Assembly (NCBI RefSeq): GCF_020181595.1
Contig: NZ_CP084028.1
Location: forward strand, 1,859,644-1,923,643
Source: [Mycobacterium] vasticus
Lineage (GTDB): Bacteria; Actinomycetota; Actinomycetes; Mycobacteriales; Mycobacteriaceae
Length of the DNA: 64,000 nt
Direction of reading: 5' to 3'
Shown here: positions 56,296-64,000 of the stretch, in pieces
Layout: the number at the start of each line of letters is the position of its first letter
Numbering within the stretch: position 1 is the stretch's first letter
Notes under the pieces: model-generated
The model's database searches: none
Seen by the model: the letters and a program-made list of their open reading frames with translations, nothing else
What the model was told of the DNA's origin: nothing
Translations under genes and position numbers: made by a program

Positions 56296-57756
56296 GTGCT
56301 GGGTCCGCTGTTCGCGGGTGCACGGGTGCTGGTCACCGGCGCGGGGGTGACCGGTCGGGCGGTGTGCAATGCGCTGGCGCCGCTGGGGGTGGACCTGAGC
56401 CTGTGCGACGACAACGCCGCCGCCCTGGGTTCGTTCACCGGGGTCACCACCTTGAGTCCGGCTGCGGCCGCGGCGCGGATCACCGACTACGCCCTGGTGG
56501 TCACCAGCCCCGGGTTCGCCCCCGACACACCGGTGCCGGCCGCGGCGGCGGCGGCCGGGGTACCGGTCTGGGGGGATGTCGAACTGGCGTGGCGCCTGGA
56601 CGCCGCCGGCCACTACGGCCCGCCGCGGCGCTGGCTGGTGGTGACCGGCACCAACGGCAAGACCACCACCACCTCGATGCTGTACGCCATGCTGACCGCC
56701 GCCGGCCGAACCGCGCAGTTGTGCGGCAACATCGGCGACCCGGTGCTGGACGTCCTCGGTGAGCCGCATGAATCCGAACTGCTGGCCGTCGAGTTGTCCA
56801 GCTTCCAGCTGCACTGGGCTCCGTCGCTGCGGCCGGAGGCGGGCGCGGTGCTCAACATCGCCGAAGACCACCTGGACTGGCACGGCAGCATGGCCGCCTA
56901 CACCGCCGACAAGGCGCGCGCGCTGAGCGGCCGGGTGGCCGTGGTCGGGCTCGACGACGCGCCCGCGGCGGCACTGCTGGGCTCGGTTCCCGCGCCGGTG
57001 CAGGTGGGATTCCGGCTCGGAGAGCCGGCGCCCGGTGAGCTCGGCGTCATCGACGGCATGCTGGTCGATCGGGCATTCGCGGACCGCCTGGCGCTGGCGC
57101 CGGTGTCGTCGATCCCGGTGCCGGGGCCGGTCGGGGTGCTCGACGCGCTGGCCGCCGCCGCGCTGGCCCGCGCCGTGGACGTGCCGGCCGAGGCGATCGC
57201 CGACGCGCTGGCGTCGTTCCAGGTCGGGCGGCATCGCGCCGAATTGGTGGTGGTGGCCGACGGCATCAGTTACGTCGATGACTCCAAGGCCACCAACCCG
57301 CATGCCGCTGAGGCGTCGGTGCTGGCCTATCCGCGGGTGGTCTGGGTGGCCGGTGGGCTGCTCAAGGGCGCGTCGGTCGATGCCACCGTGGCCGCGGTCG
57401 CCGGTCACCTGGCCGGGGCGGTGCTGATCGGCCGTGATCGCGGCGAGGTTGCCAAGGCGTTATCACGACACGCACCGGATGTCCCCGTCGTCCACGTTGT
57501 GACAGGCGAGGATATTGGTATGGGTGATACTGCCGTGTCTCCAGTTACTCGTGTGACACAAGTAGCTGACGGGTCCGACGAGACGCTGAGCTCGCGGGTG
57601 ATGACGGCCGTGGTCGCCGCAGCCCGTGACCTGGCCCAGCCCGGGGACACCGTGCTGCTGGCCCCGGCGGGTGCCTCCTTCGACCAGTTCTCCGGGTACG
57701 GCGCCCGGGGTGACGCGTTCGCGGCCGCCGCGCGTGCGGCGGCAGGATCGGTGTGA
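56296..57756 (+). CDS. murD: UDP-MurNAc-L-alanine--D-glutamate ligase
   Basis: 486-aa Mur ligase that adds D-glutamate. The N-terminal Rossmann part ([13 protein letters not shown]), the ATP loop [10 protein letters not shown] and the Lys/Asp motif [11 protein letters not shown] are intact. The GTG at 56296 follows CGGAGG at short distance. About 25 residues around 415-440 (near [23 protein letters not shown]) are less typical of the family, as an insert. The stop overlaps ftsW (GTGA). Confidence 0.93.
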   Translation: MLGPLFAGARVLVTGAGVTGRAVCNALAPLGVDLSLCDDNAAALGSFTGVTTLSPAAAAARITDYALVVTSPGFAPDTPVPAAAAAAGVPVWGDVELAWRLDAAGHYGPPRRWLVVTGTNGKTTTTSMLYAMLTAAGRTAQLCGNIGDPVLDVLGEPHESELLAVELSSFQLHWAPSLRPEAGAVLNIAEDHLDWHGSMAAYTADKARALSGRVAVVGLDDAPAAALLGSVPAPVQVGFRLGEPAPGELGVIDGMLVDRAFADRLALAPVSSIPVPGPVGVLDALAAAALARAVDVPAEAIADALASFQVGRHRAELVVVADGISYVDDSKATNPHAAEASVLAYPRVVWVAGGLLKGASVDATVAAVAGHLAGAVLIGRDRGEVAKALSRHAPDVPVVHVVTGEDIGMGDTAVSPVTRVTQVADGSDETLSSRVMTAVVAAARDLAQPGDTVLLAPAGASFDQFSGYGARGDAFAAAARAAAGSV

Positions 57757-59267
57757 TCGGCCTGCTGGCCCGGCTGCGGCGGTCTGATCCCGCAGCTGCC
57801 GCCTCCGGCGACAAGCCCGAGAAGCCCGCCGAGCCGCGCACCCGATTCGGGGCCTGGCTGGGCCGGCCGATGACATCGTTTCACCTGATCATCGCCCTGG
57901 CCGCCCTGCTGACTACGCTGGGCCTGATCATGGTGCTGTCGGCCTCCGGGGTGGAGTCCTACGGCGTCGACGGCTCGCCGTGGCGGATCTTCGCCAAGCA
58001 GGTGCTGTGGACCGTGATCGGGCTTTTCGGCTGCTACGTGGCCCTGCGCATGCCGGTACGGTTCATGCGCCGCACCGCCTTTGCTGGCTACGCGTTCACC
58101 ATCGTGCTGCTGGTGCTGGTGCTCATCCCCGGCATCGGCACCCTGTCCAACGGCTCCCGGGGCTGGTTCGTCGTCTACGGCTTCTCCATGCAGCCCTCGG
58201 AGCTGGCCAAGATCGCCTTCGCCATCTGGGGCGCGCACCTGTTGGCCAGCCGGCGCATGGATCGGGCCACCCTGAGCGAGATGCTGGTGCCGCTGGTGCC
58301 GGCGGCCGGGGTCGCACTGGTGCTGATCGTGATCCAGCCCGACCTGGGGCAGACCGTCTCGCTGGGCATCATCCTGCTGGCGTTGCTGTGGTACGCCGGG
58401 CTGCCGTTGCGGGTGTTCGGCACGTCGCTGGCCGCGATCGTCGCCGCCGCCGCGATCATGGCCGTCACCGAGGGTTACCGTTCCGACCGGGTGCGGTCCT
58501 GGCTCGACCCCGACTCCGATCTGCTGGGCGCCGGCTATCAGGCACGTCAGGCGAAGTTCGCGCTGGCCAACGGGGGCATCTTCGGCGACGGTCTGGGCCA
58601 GGGCACGGCCAAGTGGAACTACCTGCCCAACGCGCACAACGACTTCATCTTCGCGATCATCGGTGAGGAGCTGGGGTTCATCGGCGGGTTCGGGCTGCTG
58701 GCGCTGTTCGGGCTGTTCGCCTACACCGGCATGCGCATCGCCCGTCGCTCCGCCGACCCGTTCCTGCGGCTGCTGACGGCCACCACCACCATGTGGGTGA
58801 TCGGCCAGTCGTTCATCAACGTCGGCTATGTGATCGGGCTGCTGCCGGTCACCGGAATCCAGCTGCCGTTGATCTCGGCCGGCGGAACATCCACGGCCAC
58901 CACGCTGTTCATGATCGGCATCATGGCCAATGCGGCGCGCCACGAGCCGGAGGCGGTCGCGGCGCTGCGGGCCGGCCGGGACGACCGGATGAACCGGATT
59001 CTGCGGCTGCCGCTGCCGGAGCCCTACGCGCCGACCCGGGTCGAGGCACTGCGCGACCGGCTGCGGTCCCGGCCGCAGTCGGAGGGAAAGCAGCGCGGCG
59101 GTAAGCGGCCGCCGGCGCGTTCGGCCGGGCAGCGCGGCACCGCCAAGGCGACCAAGCGGGCGGTGCCTCGTGGCGCCGAGCGCGCAGGGCAAAATGGTGG
59201 CGGCCGGCGTCGCGCCGGCTCGCGTCCCACCGGTGGACGCGCTCGCGCACTGGAAGGTCAGCGTTAG
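57753..59267 (+). CDS. ftsW: SEDS-family septal peptidoglycan glycosyltransferase FtsW
   Basis: 504-aa integral membrane protein that polymerises lipid II at the septum with PbpB. Ten helices lie between about residues 45 and 405. SEDS motifs include [38 protein letters not shown] and [13 protein letters not shown]. The cytoplasmic C-terminal tail (about 435-504) is basic and rich in Arg, Gly and Ala; in M. tuberculosis the FtsW tail contacts FtsZ. GTG start overlapping murD. Confidence 0.94.
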   Translation: MIGLLARLRRSDPAAAASGDKPEKPAEPRTRFGAWLGRPMTSFHLIIALAALLTTLGLIMVLSASGVESYGVDGSPWRIFAKQVLWTVIGLFGCYVALRMPVRFMRRTAFAGYAFTIVLLVLVLIPGIGTLSNGSRGWFVVYGFSMQPSELAKIAFAIWGAHLLASRRMDRATLSEMLVPLVPAAGVALVLIVIQPDLGQTVSLGIILLALLWYAGLPLRVFGTSLAAIVAAAAIMAVTEGYRSDRVRSWLDPDSDLLGAGYQARQAKFALANGGIFGDGLGQGTAKWNYLPNAHNDFIFAIIGEELGFIGGFGLLALFGLFAYTGMRIARRSADPFLRLLTATTTMWVIGQSFINVGYVIGLLPVTGIQLPLISAGGTSTATTLFMIGIMANAARHEPEAVAALRAGRDDRMNRILRLPLPEPYAPTRVEALRDRLRSRPQSEGKQRGGKRPPARSAGQRGTAKATKRAVPRGAERAGQNGGGRRRAGSRPTGGRARALEGQR

Positions 59268-59271
59268 CGCA

Positions 59272-60414
59272 GTGAACGACTCGGTCAGCACGCCGGCCTG
59301 CGGCGCGCCGATATCGGTGGTCCTGGCCGGCGGTGGTACCGCCGGCCATGTCGAGCCTGCGATGGCCGTCGCCGACGCGTTGCGCACCCTGGACCCCCAC
59401 GTGCGGATCACCGCCTTGGGCACCGCCCGGGGATTGGAGACCCGACTGGTGCCGGCCCGCGGCTACGACCTGGAATTGATCACCCCGGTGCCGTTGCCCC
59501 GCAAGATCAACGCCGACCTGTTCCGGCTGCCACTGCGGGTGGTGCGTGCCGTGCGGCAGACCCGGGCGCTGCTGCGCGCCGTGCAGGCCGACGTGGTGAT
59601 CGGATTCGGCGGCTACGTGGCGCTGCCGGCCTACCTGGCCGCCCGCGGCGTGGGCCGCCGCGTGCCGGTGGTGATCCACGAGGCCAACGCCCGCGCCGGG
59701 CTGGCCAACCGGGTCGGCGTTCGGGGCGCTCAGCGGGTGCTCTCGGCGGTCGGGGACTGCGGGCTGGCCGATCCGGAGGTGGTCGGGGTGCCGGTTCGGG
59801 CGGCCATCACCTCCCTGGACCGCGCGGCGCTGCGAGCGCAGGCCCGCGCTGAGTTCGGCTTCGCCGACGACGCGCGAGTGCTGCTGGTGTTCGGCGGCTC
59901 ACAAGGTGCCCGCTCGATCAACCAGGCGGTATCGGGTGCGGCCAAACAGCTTGCCGCCGCAGGCGTTTCGGTGCTGCACGCACACGGGCCCAAGAACACC
60001 CTGGAGTTGCCGGAGCCGGCCGCGGGAGACCCGCCCTACGTTGCGGTGCCGTACCTGGACCGGATGGACTTGGCGTATGCGGCCGCCGACTTGGCGATCT
60101 GCCGGTCCGGGGCGATGACGGTCGCCGAGGTCTCGGCAGTGGGCCTGCCGGCGGTCTATGTGCCGCTGCCGATCGGCAACGGCGAACAACGGCTCAACGC
60201 GCTGCCGGTGGTCGACGCCGGCGGTGGTCTGCTCGTCGACGATGCCGCGCTCACACCGGAATTCGTGGCGGACACGGTGGCCGGGCTGCTCACCGACGAA
60301 CCCCGGCTGGCGGCCATGACCGCCGCCGCCGCCCAGGCGGGGCACCCCGAGGCCGCCCTGCGGGTGGCTTCCGTCGCGCTGGAAGTCGCGAGCGCAGCGA
60401 GGGGCGGCCAGTGA
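59272..60414 (+). CDS. murG: UDP-GlcNAc--lipid I N-acetylglucosaminyltransferase
   Basis: Converts lipid I to lipid II at the inner membrane face. The 380-aa GT28 protein has the N-terminal loop [11 protein letters not shown], the acceptor segment [16 protein letters not shown] with [12 protein letters not shown], and the donor site [11 protein letters not shown] and [14 protein letters not shown]. The GTG at 59272 begins NDSVSTP, four bases after the ftsW stop. The last 14 codons are duplicated in the junction repeat before murC. Confidence 0.94.
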   Translation: MNDSVSTPACGAPISVVLAGGGTAGHVEPAMAVADALRTLDPHVRITALGTARGLETRLVPARGYDLELITPVPLPRKINADLFRLPLRVVRAVRQTRALLRAVQADVVIGFGGYVALPAYLAARGVGRRVPVVIHEANARAGLANRVGVRGAQRVLSAVGDCGLADPEVVGVPVRAAITSLDRAALRAQARAEFGFADDARVLLVFGGSQGARSINQAVSGAAKQLAAAGVSVLHAHGPKNTLELPEPAAGDPPYVAVPYLDRMDLAYAAADLAICRSGAMTVAEVSAVGLPAVYVPLPIGNGEQRLNALPVVDAGGGLLVDDAALTPEFVADTVAGLLTDEPRLAAMTAAAAQAGHPEAALRVASVALEVASAARGGQ

Positions 60415-60480
60415 GCGGCATGAGCAGGGTCGCGCTGGAAGTCGCGAGCGCAGCGAGGGGCGGCCAGTGAGCGGCATGAG
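60373..60480 (+). repeat. Perfect 52-bp direct duplication at the murG-murC junction
   Basis: The 52 bases at 60373-60424 recur unchanged at 60429-60480, separated by CAGG. Each copy contains the end of murG, including its stop, and the start of murC (GTG AGC GGC ATG AG). The period of 56 bases is not a multiple of three. Confidence 0.97.
60411..60470 (+). CDS. 19-codon ORF created by the murG-murC duplication
   Basis: The duplicated murC start (GTG 60411) opens a frame that runs through the second copy of the murG tail and ends at 60468-60470. The peptide begins [11 protein letters not shown] and ends in the same residues as MurG (SAARGGQ). Its start overlaps the murG stop and its stop overlaps the murC start, both as GTGA. 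It is a by-product of duplication; it may simply carry ribosomes from murG to murC. Whether the peptide is stable is unknown. Confidence 0.5.
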   Translation: MSGMSRVALEVASAARGGQ

Positions 60481-61951
60481 TGCCCAGCAGCTGCCGCCGG
60501 AACTGAGCCGGGTGCACATGGTCGGCATCGGGGGAGCAGGCATGTCCGGCATCGCCCGCATCCTGCTGGACCGCGGTGGCCTGGTGTCGGGCTCAGATGC
60601 CAAGGAGTCCCGTGGGATTCACGCGCTGCGGGCCCGCGGCGCCCAGGTCCGTATCGGCCACGACGCCTCGGCGCTGGACCTGTTGCCCGGTGGGGTCACC
60701 ACCGTGGTCACCACGCATGCGGCGATCCCCAAGACCAACCCCGAACTGGTCGAGGCGCGCCGTCGCGGCATCCCGGTGGTGCTGCGACCGGCGGTGCTGG
60801 CCAAGCTGATGGCCGGGCGCACCACCTTGATGGTCACCGGCACCCACGGCAAGACCACCACCACCTCAATGCTGGTGGTGGCACTGCAGCACTGCGGACT
60901 GGACCCTTCCTTCGCGGTCGGTGGCGAATTGGGCTCTGCCGGTTCGGAAGCCGGAACCAACGCCCACCACGGCAGCGGCCCGCTGTTTGTCGCCGAGGCC
61001 GACGAGAGCGACGGCTCACTGTTGGAGTACACGCCGAATGTGGCGGTGGTGACCAACATCGAAGCCGACCACCTGGATTTCTTCGGCAGCGCCGAGGCCT
61101 ACACCCAGGTGTTCGACGCGTTCGTGGAACGCATCGCGCCGGGTGGGGCCGTGGTGGTGTGTGTCGACGACATCGGTTCTGCGGAGCTGGCCGATCGTAC
61201 TGCGGCACAAGGAATCCGGGTGTTGCGCTACGGTACCGCCGGACCTGGGCGAGGCGAGCTTGCCGCAACATTGGTGAGCTGGGAGCAGCAGGGCACCGGT
61301 GCGGTCGCCGAGATCGCCCTGGCCGGCGCGGATCAGCCGCGGACCATGCGACTTTCGGTTCCCGGCCGGCACATGGCGCTCAACGCGCTGGGGGCGCTGC
61401 TGGCGGCGATCGAGGTCGGTGCGCCACTGGATGCGGTGCTCGACGGGCTGGCCGGGTTCGACGGGGTGCGCCGACGTTTCGAGTTGGTGGGTTCGGGTGG
61501 GTCGGTGCGGGTCTTCGACGACTACGCGCACCATCCCACGGAGATCGCCGCGACGCTGCACGCGGTGCGGGCTCTGCTCGACGAGGGTGGCACCGGCCGC
61601 AGCCTGGTGGTGTTCCAACCGCATCTGTATTCGCGGACAAAGACTTTCGCCGCTGACTTCGGCCGGGCCCTCGACGGTGCTGACGAGGTGTTCGTGCTCG
61701 ACGTCTACGGAGCTCGCGAGCAGCCGTTGCCGGGAGTCAGCGGGGCCAGTGTCGTCGAGCACGTCACCGTGCCGGTGCACTATATGCCGGATTTCGCCGC
61801 GGTGCCCGACGCGGTGGCAGCGGCGGCCGGTCCCGGTGACGTGATCGTCACGATGGGTGCCGGCGACGTCACGGTGTTGGGCCCGGAGATCGTGACCGCG
61901 CTGCGGGTGCGGGCCAACCGGACGCCGCCCGGCCGCCCGAGCGTGTTGTGA
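60467..61951 (+). CDS. murC: UDP-MurNAc--L-alanine ligase
   Basis: First Mur ligase, adding L-alanine to UDP-MurNAc, 494 aa. The N-terminal nucleotide fold ([18 protein letters not shown]), the ATP loop [13 protein letters not shown] and [13 protein letters not shown] are present. The GTG at 60467 is used because GAGGGG lies six bases upstream and it overlaps the mini-ORF stop; ATG 60476 is a weaker choice. The stop overlaps ftsQ (GTGA). Confidence 0.94.
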   Translation: MSGMSAQQLPPELSRVHMVGIGGAGMSGIARILLDRGGLVSGSDAKESRGIHALRARGAQVRIGHDASALDLLPGGVTTVVTTHAAIPKTNPELVEARRRGIPVVLRPAVLAKLMAGRTTLMVTGTHGKTTTTSMLVVALQHCGLDPSFAVGGELGSAGSEAGTNAHHGSGPLFVAEADESDGSLLEYTPNVAVVTNIEADHLDFFGSAEAYTQVFDAFVERIAPGGAVVVCVDDIGSAELADRTAAQGIRVLRYGTAGPGRGELAATLVSWEQQGTGAVAEIALAGADQPRTMRLSVPGRHMALNALGALLAAIEVGAPLDAVLDGLAGFDGVRRRFELVGSGGSVRVFDDYAHHPTEIAATLHAVRALLDEGGTGRSLVVFQPHLYSRTKTFAADFGRALDGADEVFVLDVYGAREQPLPGVSGASVVEHVTVPVHYMPDFAAVPDAVAAAAGPGDVIVTMGAGDVTVLGPEIVTALRVRANRTPPGRPSVL

Positions 61952-62913
61952 GCACGCCGCCCGACGACCCAGACGCCGTACCAGAGGAGCCGGCGCCCCA
62001 GGGGTCTGCCGAGGAACAGCCGGCCGACGCCGAGGGTGAGCAGGACGCCGAGGGCGAACCGACCGCGGGGGATGAAGCGGCGGGGGAGCAGGCCGACGAA
62101 GAGGGCCCGCGGCGGCGGGCTCGCCGGGAGCGGGCCGAGCGGCGGGCCGCGCAAGCCCGCGCGGAGGCCATTGAGCAGGCCCGGCGGGAAGCCAAGCGGC
62201 GCATCCGCGCGAATGCGGGCGAACCGGCGAAACGTCTTCCGCGGGGCACCATTCGGGGCCTGAAGATGGTGCTGGCCATGATTCTGGCGGTGCTGGCCGT
62301 CGTCGGGCTGGGGCTGATCCTGTACTTCACCCCGGCGATGTCGGTGCGCGACATCGAGGTCACCGGACTGGCGGCACTGTCCCGCGACGAGGTGGTGGCC
62401 GTCGCCGACGTGCAATTGGGGACTCCGCTGCTGCAGATCGACACCGGTGCGGTCGCCGAGCGGGTCGCGACGATCCGGCGGGTCGCCAGCACCCGGGTGC
62501 AGCGGCAGTACCCGTCGGCGTTGGGAATCGCGGTGATCGAGCGCGTCGCCGTTGTGTTCAAGGACTATCCGGACGGGCCGCACCTGTTCGACCGCGACGG
62601 GGTGGATTTCGCGACGGCGCCGCCACCGCCGGGGCTGCCGGTGTTCGACGTCGACAACCCCGGCCCGAGCGACCCGGCCAGCCGTGCGGCGCTGCAGGTG
62701 ATGACGGCGCTGGCGCCGGAGGTCGCCGGGCAGATCGGTCGGGTGGCGGCCCCGTCGGTCGCATCGATCACGCTGACGTTGGCCGACGGCCGGGTGGTGG
62801 TCTGGGGCAACACCGACCGCACCCCCGAGAAGGCGCAGAAGCTGGCGGCGCTGCTCACCCAGCCCGGCCACACCTATGACGTGTCGAGTCCGGATCTGCC
62901 GACCGTCCGCTAG
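61948..62913 (+). CDS. ftsQ: Cell division protein FtsQ
   Basis: 321-aa bitopic division protein. The cytoplasmic part (1-105) is acidic (Glu/Asp/Ala) then strongly basic. One membrane helix lies at about 108-130. The outside part begins with the POTRA domain ([20 protein letters not shown]), followed by the FtsQ domain ([23 protein letters not shown]). It bridges early and late division proteins through FtsL/FtsB. GTG start overlapping murC. The longest gap of the cluster follows. Confidence 0.92.
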   Translation: MSTPPDDPDAVPEEPAPQGSAEEQPADAEGEQDAEGEPTAGDEAAGEQADEEGPRRRARRERAERRAAQARAEAIEQARREAKRRIRANAGEPAKRLPRGTIRGLKMVLAMILAVLAVVGLGLILYFTPAMSVRDIEVTGLAALSRDEVVAVADVQLGTPLLQIDTGAVAERVATIRRVASTRVQRQYPSALGIAVIERVAVVFKDYPDGPHLFDRDGVDFATAPPPPGLPVFDVDNPGPSDPASRAALQVMTALAPEVAGQIGRVAAPSVASITLTLADGRVVVWGNTDRTPEKAQKLAALLTQPGHTYDVSSPDLPTVR

Positions 62914-62935
62914 CGTCCGCGCCCGCCCCAACCCC

Positions 62936-62995
62936 GCGTCCAGCGTGAAGCTGCCTTCACGCTCGGCGTCCAGCGTGAAGCTGCCTTCACGCTCG
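62936..62995. repeat. Two identical 30-bp units, each a hairpin, between ftsQ and ftsZ
   Basis: The unit at 62936-62965 is repeated exactly at 62966-62995. Each holds AGCGTGAAG-CTGC-CTTCACGCT, a perfect nine-base-pair stem with a four-base loop. There is no T-tract. They may reduce read-through from ftsQ to ftsZ or be copies of a mobile intergenic palindrome. Confidence 0.9.
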
Positions 62996-63094
62996 GCTGA
63001 GCCGGGGGCGGCAGGAAAATTCGCGGGCATGTCTCGGCGCGTCGGCGCCGGCCACGGTGACGGCGGCCCTACTGTGGCGGTTGCGCGGAACAAC

Positions 63095-63118
63095 TTGACA
63101 TAACTCTAAGCCTATGGT
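63095..63118 (+). promoter_or_regulatory. Candidate ftsZ promoter region
   Basis: TTGACA (63095-63100) is a consensus -35, and TATGGT (63113-63118) resembles a -10, but the 12-base gap between them is too short for one sigma-A promoter. They may belong to separate overlapping promoters. The ftsZ leader downstream is about 80 bases long. This region looks the same as that upstream of ftsZ in other mycobacteria, from memory. Confidence 0.4.
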
Positions 63119-63202
63119 TGAGGTTGAGGGTTTGCCAGGGGCTTGCGTGGCAGGACTTAACCCCAGAGAGGAATCCAATCCCACAAGGGAGGAAGACGAA
63201 CG

Positions 63203-64000
63203 ATGACCCCACCGCACAACTATCTGGCCGTCATCAAAGTCGTGGGCATCGGTGGTGGCGGCGTCAATGCCGTCAACCGGATGATCGAGCAGGGCCTCAA
63301 GGGCGTTGAGTTCATCGCGATCAACACCGATGCGCAGGCTCTGCTGATGAGCGATGCCGACGTCAAGCTCGACGTCGGCCGCGACTCCACGCGCGGCCTC
63401 GGTGCCGGCGCCGACCCCGAAGTCGGACGGCGCGCCGCCGAAGACGCCAAGGACGAGATCGAGGAGCTGCTGCGCGGCGCCGACATGGTGTTCGTCACCG
63501 CCGGCGAGGGCGGCGGCACCGGCACCGGTGGTGCCCCGGTGGTCGCGACCATCGCGCGCAAGCTCGGTGCGTTGACCGTCGGCGTGGTCACTCGGCCGTT
63601 CTCCTTCGAGGGCAAGCGGCGCAGCAACCAGGCCGAGAACGGCATCAACTCGTTGCGGGAGAGCTGCGACACCCTGATCGTGATCCCCAACGACCGGCTG
63701 CTGCAGATGGGCGACGCCGAGGTCTCGCTGATGGACGCGTTCCGCAGCGCCGACGAGGTGCTGCTCAACGGTGTCCAGGGCATCACCGACCTGATCACCA
63801 CCCCGGGCCTGATCAACGTCGACTTCGCCGACGTCAAGGGCATCATGAGCGGTGCGGGCACCGCCCTGATGGGCATCGGGTCGGCGCGCGGCGACGGCCG
63901 GGCCCTCAAGGCCGCCGAGGTCGCGATCAACTCGCCGCTGCTGGAGGCCTCGATGGAGGGCGCCCAGGGCGTGCTGATGTCGGTTGCCGGCGGCAGTGAC
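63203..64000 (+). CDS. ftsZ: Cell division GTPase FtsZ (5' part, cut by the window end)
   Basis: Tubulin-like GTPase that forms the Z ring. The first 266 codons are present. The nucleotide-binding start [14 protein letters not shown], the tubulin signature GGGTGTG (from residue 104) and the T7-loop region [13 protein letters not shown] are intact. GGGAGG precedes the ATG. The C-terminal linker and tail lie beyond the window. It is the last dcw gene seen and has its own regulatory region, separated from ftsQ by 289 bases. Confidence 0.97.
   Translation, partial: MTPPHNYLAVIKVVGIGGGGVNAVNRMIEQGLKGVEFIAINTDAQALLMSDADVKLDVGRDSTRGLGAGADPEVGRRAAEDAKDEIEELLRGADMVFVTAGEGGGTGTGGAPVVATIARKLGALTVGVVTRPFSFEGKRRSNQAENGINSLRESCDTLIVIPNDRLLQMGDAEVSLMDAFRSADEVLLNGVQGITDLITTPGLINVDFADVKGIMSGAGTALMGIGSARGDGRALKAAEVAINSPLLEASMEGAQGVLMSVAGGSD

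Noticed and set aside
54804..56483. A 559-codon minus-strand frame opposite murF and mraY
   Set aside because: It is a shadow of two essential, fully conserved genes; no domain is visible.

Overview
The window is chromosomal DNA of a Mycobacterium that is not of the tuberculosis complex. It is GC-rich throughout. The gene order matches the M. tuberculosis block Rv2213 (pepB) down to Rv2150c (ftsZ), read from memory of that genome. Diagnostic content includes an aa3-bcc respiratory branch, mannolipid enzymes (PimB, MptA, a GT-C mannosyltransferase), FadD15, MmpS3, LppM, PknL and a PGRS protein. The encoded proteins are clearly diverged from the M. tuberculosis versions. The species cannot be fixed from this stretch. 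IS elements, the PE_PGRS38 region and an Rv2209 homologue that I recall from M. tuberculosis are absent, and a signal-peptide PGRS gene stands where Rv2209 would be.

Layout. 1-5 kb: pepB and a class III cyclase (minus), then gcvT and ilvE (plus). 5-10 kb: the PGRS gene, cobS, cobT and a membrane protein (minus). 10-13 kb: glycerate kinase-like gene, A-type Fe-S protein and adenosine kinase (plus). 13-23 kb: asnB (minus); ctaC-ctaF-mmpS3-membrane protein (plus); then ctaE-qcrC-qcrA-qcrB (minus) ending at an intrinsic terminator, with a PNPOx-like gene behind it. 23-32 kb: trpD overlapping an exonuclease/GIY-YIG gene on the other strand, a small CxxC protein, an NlpC/P60 hydrolase, an HExxH protein, pimB, a 79-bp tandem repeat and fadD15. 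32-38 kb: two SRPBCC proteins, an ArsA-like ATPase, a small Cys protein, an acyltransferase, a mannosyltransferase, a membrane protein and an exoribonuclease. 38-47 kb: aroG, pknL and its neighbour DNA-binding protein, mptA, idsA2, an MTHFR-like protein, lppM, a GNAT protein and a DUF3040 protein. 47.5-64 kb: the division and cell-wall cluster mraZ-rsmH-ftsL-pbpB-murE-murF-mraY-murD-ftsW-murG-murC-ftsQ-ftsZ, with ftsZ cut by the window end.

How the genes work together. The dcw cluster makes lipid II and the septal machinery; most junctions are ATGA or GTGA overlaps, which points to translational coupling. ctaC/ctaE and qcrCAB supply subunits of the cytochrome bcc-aa3 supercomplex. pimB, mptA and the GT-C enzyme near 36 kb belong to PIM/LM/LAM synthesis. 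cobT and cobS finish cobalamin. Many genes without a Shine-Dalgarno sequence have a TANNNT-like -10 box 6-8 bases before the start codon, which suggests leaderless transcripts.

Most unusual points: a perfect 52-bp duplication at the murG-murC junction that creates a coupled 19-codon ORF; TGGGN repeats of the MraZ type on both strands upstream of mraZ; three perfect 79-bp repeats that start with the copied 3' end of fadD15; a PGRS protein with a Sec signal peptide instead of a PE domain, next to a perfect 20-bp palindrome; an idsA2 gene whose best start is CTG; and a PNPOx-like gene whose start lies in the T-rich tail of the qcrB terminator.
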